A stretch of DNA of 64,000 nt from Marisediminicola senii (GTDB lineage: Bacteria; Actinomycetota; Actinomycetes; Actinomycetales; Microbacteriaceae): positions 1 to 64,000 of the forward strand of contig NZ_JAALGE010000007.1 in NCBI RefSeq assembly GCF_011057645.1. The letters run 5' to 3'. The notes under the pieces are model-generated. The model did no database searches and was not told where the DNA came from. It saw only the letters and a program-made list of their open reading frames with translations. This document shows, in pieces, positions 21,400 to 28,914 of the stretch. The position numbers and the translations under genes are program-made. Numbering within the stretch: position 1 is the stretch's first letter; the number at the start of each line of letters is the position of its first letter.

Positions 21400-22533
21400 C
21401 TATGCCGAGCGGCGCGTGACCGCGTCGGCGAGGTGCCGCAACTGTGCCCTGGCGGATTCACTGATCGGAGCATCGTCGAGGGCCGACACCGCACGGGTGA
21501 CGTTATGGTCGATGATCTTCTCCACACTGTCGACGGCGCCACTGCCGATGATCGATGCCTGCAGCATCCCCACCTGTTCTTCGGTGAGCTCGACGTCACC
21601 CAGCAGCTCGTCGAGCAGCGTGCGGGCGTTGGGCTCCATCTCCTGCCTGGCGAGGGCGATCAGCACGGTGCGCTTGCCCTCGCGCAGGTCGTCTCCGGCC
21701 GGCTTACCGGTGACCGCGGGGTCCCCGAACACTCCGAGCAGGTCATCTCGCAGCTGGTAGGCGATGCCGAGGGGCAGCCCGAATTCGCGCAGGGCATCCA
21801 GTTGCGCCGGCGTCGCGCCGGCGAGGGCTGCGCCGATGGCCAGGGGAGCCTCGATGCTGTACTTGGCCGACTTGTAGACGATCACCCGGTGGGCACGGTC
21901 GAGCAGCGCAGACTCCGGATGGTTCTGCCATGAGCTCTCGTCGAGGATGTCGAGGTACTGCCCGGCGGTGACCTCGGTTCGCATGCGGTTGAACTCGAGG
22001 CGGGGCCCCAGCGCCTGTGCGGGGGAGGGCAGCATGCGGATGGCCTCGTCGAACAGCTCGTCGCTCCAGCTCAGCAGCAGGTCGCCGAGCAACAGGGCAG
22101 CACTGTTGCCGAATGTCGCGTCACTGCCGGTCCATCCGCCGTCGGCGTGCAGGGCCTGGAACCGCTTGTGCGCGGCCGGGAGCCCGCGCCGGGTGTCGGA
22201 GTTGTCCATGATGTCGTCGTGCACGAGCGCGGCCGCGTGAAAGATCTCGAGCGCACTCGCGGCCTTGACGACGGCGCGGATATCGGGATCCGTCCGTCCG
22301 TCGTCGTCGGTCATATCGCCGGGGGAGGAGGTCGGGGCGAGGCCGCTCGACGCCTGCCATCCCCAGTAGCAGAACAGTGCCCTGAACCGCTTTCCCCCGC
22401 GCAGGAGGTCCCGCGAGTAATCGACAAACGGAGCAAGGTCCGGGGCGATCGACGTCAACAGGGGCTCGCGCGCGTCGAGGAACCCGTCTACGTCGGCCTG
22501 GACTAGGTCAACTAACCGCGTACTCTCAGCCAC
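21400..22533 (-). CDS. polyprenyl (isoprenyl) diphosphate synthase, IdsA-like
   Basis: A 377-residue all-trans prenyl diphosphate synthase. The first Asp-rich motif is LVHDDIMDNSDTRRG and the second is YQLRDDLLGVFGD; both bind magnesium and the diphosphates. A further conserved KRTVLIALA follows the second. It makes geranylgeranyl or longer diphosphates for lipid carriers, menaquinone side chains or carotenoids; the product length cannot be told. Its place beside the PknL module matches idsA2 in Mycobacterium. The GTG start lies 6 bases after a TAGGCT box, suggesting a leaderless transcript. It is divergent from the DUF3040 gene. Confidence 0.9.
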   Translation of the reverse strand: MAESTRLVDLVQADVDGFLDAREPLLTSIAPDLAPFVDYSRDLLRGGKRFRALFCYWGWQASSGLAPTSSPGDMTDDDGRTDPDIRAVVKAASALEIFHAAALVHDDIMDNSDTRRGLPAAHKRFQALHADGGWTGSDATFGNSAALLLGDLLLSWSDELFDEAIRMLPSPAQALGPRLEFNRMRTEVTAGQYLDILDESSWQNHPESALLDRAHRVIVYKSAKYSIEAPLAIGAALAGATPAQLDALREFGLPLGIAYQLRDDLLGVFGDPAVTGKPAGDDLREGKRTVLIALARQEMEPNARTLLDELLGDVELTEEQVGMLQASIIGSGAVDSVEKIIDHNVTRAVSALDDAPISESARAQLRHLADAVTRRSA

Positions 22534-22539
22534 ATGCCT

Positions 22540-22545
22540 AGCCTA
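22540..22545 (-). promoter_or_regulatory. -10 box of leaderless promoter, prenyl synthase gene
   Basis: TAGGCT on the minus strand, then 6 bases, then GTG. No ribosome-binding site is present. Confidence 0.55.
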
Positions 22546-22625
22546 GCCATCCGGGGGACCATAGACTTGTGGGGATCTTGCGTGGCACTCGAGCCGTCGC
22601 ACTCGAGGCAGTAGAAGGAGTCATC

Positions 22626-23036
22626 ATGCCGCTGTCTGAGCACGAGCAGCGACTGCTCGAAGAGATGGAGCGGGGCCTCTATCACAACGATGCAGATTTC
22701 GTGGCCACGGTGGGCAACCGCCGGGGCAAGCCCAACTACACCCTTATCGTCGTCGGGATCCTCGTCGCGATAGCCGGGGTAGGGGTCATCGTCACCGGGG
22801 TGATCGTCAGGCAGCCCCTCGTGGGGGTCCTGGGATTCATCCTGATGTTCGTCGGCGCACTGCTGGCCATCGCACCGCCCCGCAAGGGCGGAATCCCGGA
22901 GGAGCCCAGCGCGGCAGAGCGGGCCGGGTCGACGTCGACCAGGGCGACCGCCTCCGGATCGCCCCGCACCGGGTTCATGGACCGCATGAACGAGCGGTGG
23001 GACAAGCGCCAGGACGGGCGCGACGGCAGGGACTAG
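22626..23036 (+). CDS. DUF3040 membrane protein
   Basis: A 136-residue protein starting MPLSEHEQRLLEEMERGLYH, the DUF3040 signature, followed by two adjacent hydrophobic helices (about 38-60 and 63-82) and a charged C-terminus. Function is unknown for the family. A DUF3040 gene a short way upstream of mraZ is common in actinobacteria, so a role in envelope growth is possible but unproven. The ATG at 22626 has AAGGAG 6 bases upstream. A -10-like TAGACT lies near 22562. Two terminators follow, so it is insulated from the dcw operon. Confidence 0.82.
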   Translation: MPLSEHEQRLLEEMERGLYHNDADFVATVGNRRGKPNYTLIVVGILVAIAGVGVIVTGVIVRQPLVGVLGFILMFVGALLAIAPPRKGGIPEEPSAAERAGSTSTRATASGSPRTGFMDRMNERWDKRQDGRDGRD

Positions 23037-23060
23037 CCCCTCCCAGCCAGCACCACTGAA

Positions 23061-23089
23061 GAGTCGGCCCTCGGGCCGGCTCTTTTTTT
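23061..23089 (+). terminator. intrinsic terminator 1 (first of a tandem pair)
   Basis: GAGTCGGCCC and GGGCCGGCTC form a 10-bp stem (one G-T pair) around a short TC-containing loop, followed by a run of seven T. It lies 25 bases past the DUF3040 gene. Confidence 0.9.
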
Positions 23090-23096
23090 GTGCAGC

Positions 23097-23124
23097 GAGC
23101 CGGCCCTCGGGCCGGCTCTTTTTT
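23097..23124 (+). terminator. intrinsic terminator 2 (near-copy of the first)
   Basis: GAGCCGGCCC and GGGCCGGCTC form a perfect stem followed by six T. It differs from the upstream terminator at one stem base, so it is probably a duplication. It gives strong insulation before the mraZ promoter. Confidence 0.9.
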
Positions 23125-23265
23125 AGTGCCCGGACGACCCACGGGCGGCACACGGCACCCTTCGCGACACGGCGGGCGCGGAATTGCCCTCCACCCAGAA
23201 AAAGCCTGCATTCGTCGCGCATATCGGGTCGTCGACACCCCAGAAGAGGGGGCCGCATATCTATT

Positions 23266-23291
23266 GTGGGGCGAAGTGGAGTAAAGTGGAG
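23266..23291 (+). promoter_or_regulatory. MraZ operator: three GTGGRG boxes at 10-bp spacing
   Basis: GTGGGG, GTGGAG and GTGGAG start at 23266, 23276 and 23286, exactly one helical turn apart. Evenly spaced GTGG-type repeats upstream of mraZ are the known binding sites of MraZ, which represses its own dcw operon. An AT-rich TATCTATTGT just upstream is the likely -10. The ATG of mraZ is 40 bases downstream. Confidence 0.8.
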
Positions 23292-23331
23292 GACACCTGG
23301 ACAGGGCCGGCGATCGAGGGGGTGAGTACCT

Positions 23332-23763
23332 ATGTTTCTTGGTACCCACACCCCGAAGCTCGACGACAAGGGCCGCATCATCCTCCCGGCCAAGTTCCGT
23401 GGAGAACTCGAATCCGGCGTGGTCATCACCCGGGGCCAGGAACGGTGCCTCTATGTCTTCAGCACCCGTGAGTTCGACGAGATGCACGAGAAGATCCGCC
23501 AGGCGCCGGTGACCAGCAAGACGTCGCGTGACTTCCTCCGGCTCTTCCTCTCCGGAGCGAACGCCGAGGTGCCCGACGCGCAGCACCGCGTCACCATCCC
23601 CGCCCAGCTCCGCGCCTACGCGGGACTCGGCCGCGACCTCACGGTGATCGGCGCGGGCAACCGCGCAGAGATCTGGGACACCGCCGCGTGGGAGACCTAC
23701 TACACCGAGCAGGAAGCCGCCTTCGCCGACACCACGGAGGAGGTGATCCCCGGGCTCTTCTAG
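23332..23763 (+). CDS. mraZ: transcriptional regulator MraZ
   Basis: A 143-residue protein with two AbrB-like DNA-binding half domains: [20 protein letters not shown] near the N-terminus and [20 protein letters not shown] in the middle. MraZ forms a ring-shaped oligomer that binds the spaced repeats upstream of its own gene and adjusts dcw transcription. The ATG at 23332 follows GAGGGGG. It opens the dcw cluster and is followed by rsmH after 100 bp. Confidence 0.95.
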   Translation: MFLGTHTPKLDDKGRIILPAKFRGELESGVVITRGQERCLYVFSTREFDEMHEKIRQAPVTSKTSRDFLRLFLSGANAEVPDAQHRVTIPAQLRAYAGLGRDLTVIGAGNRAEIWDTAAWETYYTEQEAAFADTTEEVIPGLF

Positions 23764-23863
23764 CACCTCGATGCCGACCCCCAGCCGATGTTCGCCCTGC
23801 CACACTTCCCCGGTGGCAGGTAGGAGCGGATGGGGATCAGCATCCAGGAGCAGGCCGAACATC

Positions 23864-24814
23864 ATGACCGATGACATCCACACTCCCGTCAAGCTCGCCC
23901 GCAGTGTCGAACTGCTCGCGCCCGCTCTCGAACACGACGGCGCAATCCTCGTCGACGGAACGCTCGGAATGGCCGGACACGCCGAGGCATTCCTCGATCG
24001 CTTTCCCGACCTGACCCTGGTCGGCCTCGACCGCGACCCCGATGCGCTCGAGATCGCCGGCCAGCGTCTCGCGCGCTTCGGGGATCGCGTACACCTCGTT
24101 CACACCGTCTATGACCGCTTCGCGGAGGCCCTCGACGACCTCGGCATCGACGAGGTGCACGGCATCCTGTTCGACCTCGGCGTCTCCTCCCTCCAGCTCG
24201 ACCGGGTCGACCGGGGCTTCTCCTACTCCAAGGACGCACCCCTCGACATGCGCATGGATGCCACGTCTCCGGTCACCGCGCAGCAGGTGCTGGCCGACTA
24301 CAGCGCAGCCGACCTGCGCCGCATCTTTCGCGACTATGGCGAGGAGCGGCTCGCCGGACGATACGCCGACCGCATCGTCGAACGCCGCGACCGCGCCCCG
24401 CTCGAACGGTCCGCCGACCTCGTCGAACTGATCACCGCCGCCACGCCGGTCGCCATCCAGCGCAACGGCCACCCGGCCAAACGGGTCTTCCAGGCCCTCC
24501 GCATCGAGGTCAATCAAGAACTCGCCGCATTAGAAACCGCCATGCCCGCGTCGCTCGACCGATTGGCCGTCGACGGCCGTATCGTCGTTCTCGCGTACCA
24601 GTCACTCGAAGATCGCATCGTGAAGCGCGTCCTTGCCACGAAGTCCTCATCCAGCGCGCCTGAAGGACTCCCGGTAGAGCTGCCGGAACACCAGCCGGAG
24701 TTCCAGTTGCTCGTCCGCGGGGCGGAACTGGCCAGTGACGACGAGAAGTCCGAGAATCCCCGAGCAACACCCGTGCGGCTGCGTGCTGCGAAGAGAATCA
24801 GGAGGGCCGCATGA
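23864..24814 (+). CDS. rsmH: 16S rRNA (cytosine(1402)-N(4))-methyltransferase
   Basis: A 316-residue SAM-dependent methyltransferase (MraW). The SAM site is in VDGTLGMAGHAEAFL, followed by VGLDRDPDALEIA, GILFDLGVSSLQLD and RGFSYSKDAPLDMRMD, and later HPAKRVFQALRIEVNQEL. It methylates C1402 of 16S rRNA at the decoding centre. The ATG at 23864 matches the family N-terminus (DDIHTPVKL); a longer frame from 23771 would add 31 unrelated residues. Its last codons overlap ftsL by ATGA. Confidence 0.95.
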   Translation: MTDDIHTPVKLARSVELLAPALEHDGAILVDGTLGMAGHAEAFLDRFPDLTLVGLDRDPDALEIAGQRLARFGDRVHLVHTVYDRFAEALDDLGIDEVHGILFDLGVSSLQLDRVDRGFSYSKDAPLDMRMDATSPVTAQQVLADYSAADLRRIFRDYGEERLAGRYADRIVERRDRAPLERSADLVELITAATPVAIQRNGHPAKRVFQALRIEVNQELAALETAMPASLDRLAVDGRIVVLAYQSLEDRIVKRVLATKSSSSAPEGLPVELPEHQPEFQLLVRGAELASDDEKSENPRATPVRLRAAKRIRRAA

Positions 24815-25533
24815 GCGCTCTGCCCGCACGGCACCCCGCCGCACCCACCTTCCTCGGTCGCCCGTCGCGTCCGGAGCCGGTCGTCGAGGTCACCCCGACC
24901 CGCGCCCAGCGCAGCGCAAGGCCCCGCCTCCTCGCCGCCATCGGGTCGGTCGTCGGGCTGTTCGGCATCCTCGCGGCGCAGCTGCTCCTGACCATCGCCA
25001 CCTCAGAGGGTGCATACGAGATCTCGGCACTCCAGGCGCAGCAGAGCGAACTGGGCCGCGACCAGCAGGTGCTCGTCGAGCAGCTGCAGGTCCTCGACGC
25101 CCCCCAGCACCTCGCAGCCGAGGCGCAGGCACTCGGCATGGTCGCCGGATCGAGTGCAGCGTACCTACGGCTCTCCGACGGAGTCGTACTGGGAACGCCG
25201 ACCGCGGCATCCGAGAGTTCCGCCCTGGTCACCGCTCCCGATGGCAGCCCGCTCATCCCCAACTCGCTGCTCGCCAACGTGCCGTCCGCGGCCGGTGCAG
25301 CAGCCGGTGCCGGGGCGGCTGCAGGCGCCGGGGTGGAAGCCCCGGCCGACGCCACCTCGCCGATTCCGGTCACCGGAACCGACGCGCCCGCTGCCGGCAC
25401 CGTCGACGGACAGGACACCGGCCCCGTCGCACCGGTTGACGGCACCGGCACTGGCGCGCCTACGGCCGATGGTGCCGTCGGGTCGGTAGCGTCGAGTTCA
25501 CCAACCGGAATTCCGACTCCCAAGACTCACTAG
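24811..25533 (+). CDS. ftsL: FtsL-like divisome protein with long low-complexity tail
   Basis: A 240-residue bitopic protein: a cytoplasmic N-terminus of about 40 residues, one membrane helix (about 41-62), then a coiled-coil-like segment (about 65-110, Gln/Leu/Glu-rich, SALQAQQSELGRDQQVLVEQ). This is the FtsL/DivIC plan, and FtsL with FtsB and FtsQ activates FtsWI. Beyond about residue 125 there is a long Ala/Gly/Pro/Thr/Val-rich tail to residue 240, well over the usual 100-130-residue length. Position between rsmH and ftsI and the ATGA overlap decide the call, since primary sequence conservation is low in this family. Confidence 0.8.
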   Translation: MSALPARHPAAPTFLGRPSRPEPVVEVTPTRAQRSARPRLLAAIGSVVGLFGILAAQLLLTIATSEGAYEISALQAQQSELGRDQQVLVEQLQVLDAPQHLAAEAQALGMVAGSSAAYLRLSDGVVLGTPTAASESSALVTAPDGSPLIPNSLLANVPSAAGAAAGAGAAAGAGVEAPADATSPIPVTGTDAPAAGTVDGQDTGPVAPVDGTGTGAPTADGAVGSVASSSPTGIPTPKTH

Positions 25534-25603
25534 CGGGACCGCGCGCCAGCGACATCGCATCCAGAAGCCATCGCCTCACGGCAATCGACACCCGGGGAGC
25601 CAC

Positions 25604-27358
25604 ATGGTGACCGTACCTCGCACGACACGCCGTCGTCTCTCGCTCGCGATGCTCATCACCATTGCGGTGTTCTCGGTATTCATCGTGCGACTGGTCGACA
25701 TCCAGATCGTCCGCGCAGACGAACTCAACGCGAGCTCCCTCGACCAGCGCGCGATCTCCGACACCACCTACGCCGCACGGGGCGACATCGTCGACAGCTC
25801 GGGCGATGTGCTCGCCGGCAGCGTCATCCGATACGACATCACCACCTCGCCCCGCATCGTGCCGTCGTCGTTCGAGCGCGGCGACGGTGACGACGCCGTG
25901 GAGGTCACCCTCGCCGAGGCTTCCGCCGAGGTCGCCGAGATCACCGGACAGACCCAGGCCGACGTGCTCCGCTCGTTCACCGCGAACCCCGAATCCGACT
26001 TCGAATACGTCGTGCAGAAGGTCACCACCGAGCAGATGCGGGCCGTCACCGCCCTAGAGATCCCGGGGGTCTACCCGGTCGAGCGCCCCGCCCGCATCTA
26101 CCCGGACGGATCCGTCGCGGGCAACCTGATCGGCTTCGTCGGAACCGAGGGCCCGCAGAACGGCCTCGAGTTCACCGAGGACTCCTGCCTCGCCAGCACC
26201 AACGGGTCGTCGACCTACGAACGCGGGGCCGACGGCATCCGCCTGCCCGGCAGCACCGTCACGACGCAGCCCGCCATCGAGGGCGGAACGGTCACCACGA
26301 CCATCGACGCCGACCTGCAGTGGAGCGTCCAGCAGATGATCGCCGAGCAGGCGGTGGCCATCGGTGCCGAATCCGCCACGGCGAGCGTCACCGAGGTCAA
26401 GACCGGCAAGGTGCTCGCCCTCGCCGACTACCCCTCGGTCGACCCGAACAACGTCGACGGAACCCCCGCGACCAACCTCGGCTCCCTCGCCTTCTCCACG
26501 CCGTACGAGCCCGGCTCGACGTTCAAGCCGATGACCGCCGCGATGCTGCTCGACTCCGGTGTCTCCAGCCCCGCGTCACGGGTCACGGTGCCCTACCGCT
26601 GGACGTCACCGGAAGGCAGCACAGTGCGGGACGCGGTCGGACACGACGAACTGCGGCTGACCCTGGCCGGCGTCATCCAGGAATCGTCCAACGTCGGCAT
26701 CTCGCAGCTGGCCGTCGGCCTGTCCAACCAGGCCAGGTACGACTACATGCGCGCGTTCGGCGTCGGATCGCGCACCGAGGTCGATTTCCAGGGCGAGTCG
26801 GCTGGCCTGCTCGCCGAGACCTGGGACGACCAGCAGAAGTACGACGTCTCCTACGGCCAGGGTGTCGCGGTGACCGCCGCGCAGATGGCCAGCATCTACC
26901 AGACGCTCGGGAACGGCGGGGAACGCCTGCCCCTGACGCTCGTCACCGGGTGCACCCTGCCCGACGGCACCGTCGTCGACGCCGCACCTACCGGGGGCAC
27001 CCAGGTGGTGTCCGAAGCGGCAGCCGACGGCGTCGTCGAGATGATGGAAGGGGTCGTCACCGGGGGAGACCTCGCGGCCGACCTGGCCATCCCCGGCTAT
27101 CGGGTAGCCGCGAAGAGCGGTACCGCCGAGATCGCCGAGAACGGCCGCTACACGAGCGAGCGCATCGTCTCGATCGCGGGGCTCGCCCCCGCCGAAGACC
27201 CGCAGTACGCCGTCGTCGTGACCTTCACGAAGCCAAGTACCATAAAGACGTCGGCAGCCGCGGCCCCGACATTCAACAAGATCATGACGCAGGTGCTCAA
27301 AACGTATCGCGTCACCCCGTCGCCGACACCTTCACCCAAGCTGCCGACGACCTGGTGA
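25604..27358 (+). CDS. ftsI: penicillin-binding protein 2B/FtsI, septal transpeptidase
   Basis: A 584-residue class B PBP. A short cytoplasmic N-terminus and one membrane helix (about 12-34) are followed by the dimerisation domain (YAARGDIVDSSGDVLA) and the transpeptidase domain. Active-site motifs are STFK with nucleophile Ser305, SSN at 361-363 and KSGTAE at 504-509. It crosslinks septal peptidoglycan with FtsW. No PASTA repeats are present; the C-terminus is a short Pro/Thr/Ser tail. ATG at 25604. The stop overlaps a possible GTG of murE. Frame, length and motifs are intact. Confidence 0.95.
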   Translation: MVTVPRTTRRRLSLAMLITIAVFSVFIVRLVDIQIVRADELNASSLDQRAISDTTYAARGDIVDSSGDVLAGSVIRYDITTSPRIVPSSFERGDGDDAVEVTLAEASAEVAEITGQTQADVLRSFTANPESDFEYVVQKVTTEQMRAVTALEIPGVYPVERPARIYPDGSVAGNLIGFVGTEGPQNGLEFTEDSCLASTNGSSTYERGADGIRLPGSTVTTQPAIEGGTVTTTIDADLQWSVQQMIAEQAVAIGAESATASVTEVKTGKVLALADYPSVDPNNVDGTPATNLGSLAFSTPYEPGSTFKPMTAAMLLDSGVSSPASRVTVPYRWTSPEGSTVRDAVGHDELRLTLAGVIQESSNVGISQLAVGLSNQARYDYMRAFGVGSRTEVDFQGESAGLLAETWDDQQKYDVSYGQGVAVTAAQMASIYQTLGNGGERLPLTLVTGCTLPDGTVVDAAPTGGTQVVSEAAADGVVEMMEGVVTGGDLAADLAIPGYRVAAKSGTAEIAENGRYTSERIVSIAGLAPAEDPQYAVVVTFTKPSTIKTSAAAAPTFNKIMTQVLKTYRVTPSPTPSPKLPTTW

Positions 27359-27372
27359 GAAACGAGGACCAC

Positions 27373-28914
27373 GTGAACGCCCTGATGCCCCCGGTACTGA
27401 GGCCGGAACATCCCGCAGCACGAGCGCTCAACGGGCTCGTCGCGGAGTTCGGACTCGACTACACCGGCTCCCTCGACGGGGTCGAGGTCACCGGAGTGAC
27501 ACTGCGTACCACCGAGGTGCAGCCGGGTGACCTCTACGTCGGCGTTCCCGGCGCGAACAACCACGGTGCGGCGTTCGCCGCCGAGGCGCGCGACGCGGGG
27601 GCCGTGGCGATCCTCACCGACCGGGCGGGTGCCGCCCTCGCCGCAGACGTCGGCCTGCCCATCGTGCTCGTCGAGTCGCCGCGCTCGGCCCTGGGTGACG
27701 TGTCTGCCTGGGTGTACCGCACGGGGGAGCATCCACCGCTCCTGCTGGGTATCACCGGCACCAACGGCAAGACCTCCACCGCATACCTGCTGGAGGGCAT
27801 CCTGCGGCAGCTGGGCCTGGTCACCGGCCTCAGCTCTACCGCGGAGCGCCACATCGGCGATCTCGTCGTCGTCAGCCGGCTCACCACGCCGGAGGCCAGC
27901 GAGATGCACGCCCTCCTCGCCCGCATGCGCGAGAGCGAGGTGCGCGCCGTCGTGCTCGAGGTGAGCGCGCAGGCCCTCAGCCGCAACCGGGTCGACGGCA
28001 TCATGTTCGACGTCGTCGCCTTCACCAACCTCAGCCACGACCACCTCGACGACTACGCCGACATGGAGGAGTACCTGGCCGCCAAGGCCGCGTTCTTCGA
28101 CCCCGACCGCGGTCGCCGCGGCGTCGTGTCGCTGGACTCACCGTACGGGCAGCGCGTCGTCGAGCAGTCACGCATCCCGGTGACCACGGTGTCGGCGACG
28201 CCGGGCACCGATGCGGAATGGGTCGTCGAGATCCTCGACGAGCAGGCCGCGTATACCGAGTTCTCGCTGTCGGGCCCGCAGGGGCGCACCCTCATCACCC
28301 GCATACCCGTCATCGGCTGGCACATGGCCGCCAACGCCGGCCTGGCGATCGTCATGCTCGTCGAAGCCGGCTTCGAACTCGAGGCCATCGGCCACTCGCT
28401 GGGCGAGAACGGCATCGACGCCTACCTCCCCGGACGCACCGAGCGTGTCTCCGGGGACCGCGGTCCGACGGTGTACGTCGACTTCGGCCACAGCCCCGAT
28501 GCCTTCCTCAACACCCTCGCCGCCGTGCGCACCGTCACCACCGGGCGGGTCATCATGGTGTTCGGCGCCGACGGCGACCGCGACGCCACCAAGCGGCACG
28601 AGATGGGCCGCATCGCGTCGGAGGGATCCGACATCCTCGTGATCACCGACCACCACCCGCGGTTCGAAGACCCGGCCTCGATCCGCGCGACGCTCGTGGA
28701 GGGTGCCGGCCTCGCCGAGCACCAGGCCGAGCTGCACGAGATCAGCCCTCCCGAGAAGGCGATCCGCGTCGCGGTCGCCCTCGCCCAGGAAGGCGACAGC
28801 ATCCTCTGGGCAGGCCCAGGCCACCAGGACTACCGCGACATCCGCGGGGTACGCACGCCGTATTCGGCACGCAACGAAGCGCGCGACGCGCTTCGCGAGG
28901 CGGGCTGGTCGTAA
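27373..28914 (+). CDS. murE: UDP-MurNAc-tripeptide synthetase MurE, variant diamino-acid motif
   Basis: A 513-residue Mur ligase adding the third stem-peptide residue to UDP-MurNAc-L-Ala-D-Glu. The P-loop GITGTNGKTS is at 126-135, the carbamylated Lys is in YLAAKAAFF (Lys238), and NLSHDHLDDY lies at 219-228. The C-terminal specificity loop, DNPR in DAP-adding enzymes, reads DHHPR (426-430), and DYAHTPD of relatives is DFGHSPD. Microbacteriaceae use residues such as Lys, Orn or diaminobutyrate at this position, so the change may reflect a non-DAP substrate. GTG at 27373 has GAGGA upstream; GTG at 27355, overlapping the ftsI stop, is an alternative. The stop abuts the next gene directly. Confidence 0.92.
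   Translation: MNALMPPVLRPEHPAARALNGLVAEFGLDYTGSLDGVEVTGVTLRTTEVQPGDLYVGVPGANNHGAAFAAEARDAGAVAILTDRAGAALAADVGLPIVLVESPRSALGDVSAWVYRTGEHPPLLLGITGTNGKTSTAYLLEGILRQLGLVTGLSSTAERHIGDLVVVSRLTTPEASEMHALLARMRESEVRAVVLEVSAQALSRNRVDGIMFDVVAFTNLSHDHLDDYADMEEYLAAKAAFFDPDRGRRGVVSLDSPYGQRVVEQSRIPVTTVSATPGTDAEWVVEILDEQAAYTEFSLSGPQGRTLITRIPVIGWHMAANAGLAIVMLVEAGFELEAIGHSLGENGIDAYLPGRTERVSGDRGPTVYVDFGHSPDAFLNTLAAVRTVTTGRVIMVFGADGDRDATKRHEMGRIASEGSDILVITDHHPRFEDPASIRATLVEGAGLAEHQAELHEISPPEKAIRVAVALAQEGDSILWAGPGHQDYRDIRGVRTPYSARNEARDALREAGWS

Noticed and set aside
25513-25603. A small gene between ftsL and ftsI
   Set aside because: The gap is about 70 bp, with no start codon plus ribosome-binding site giving a credible product.
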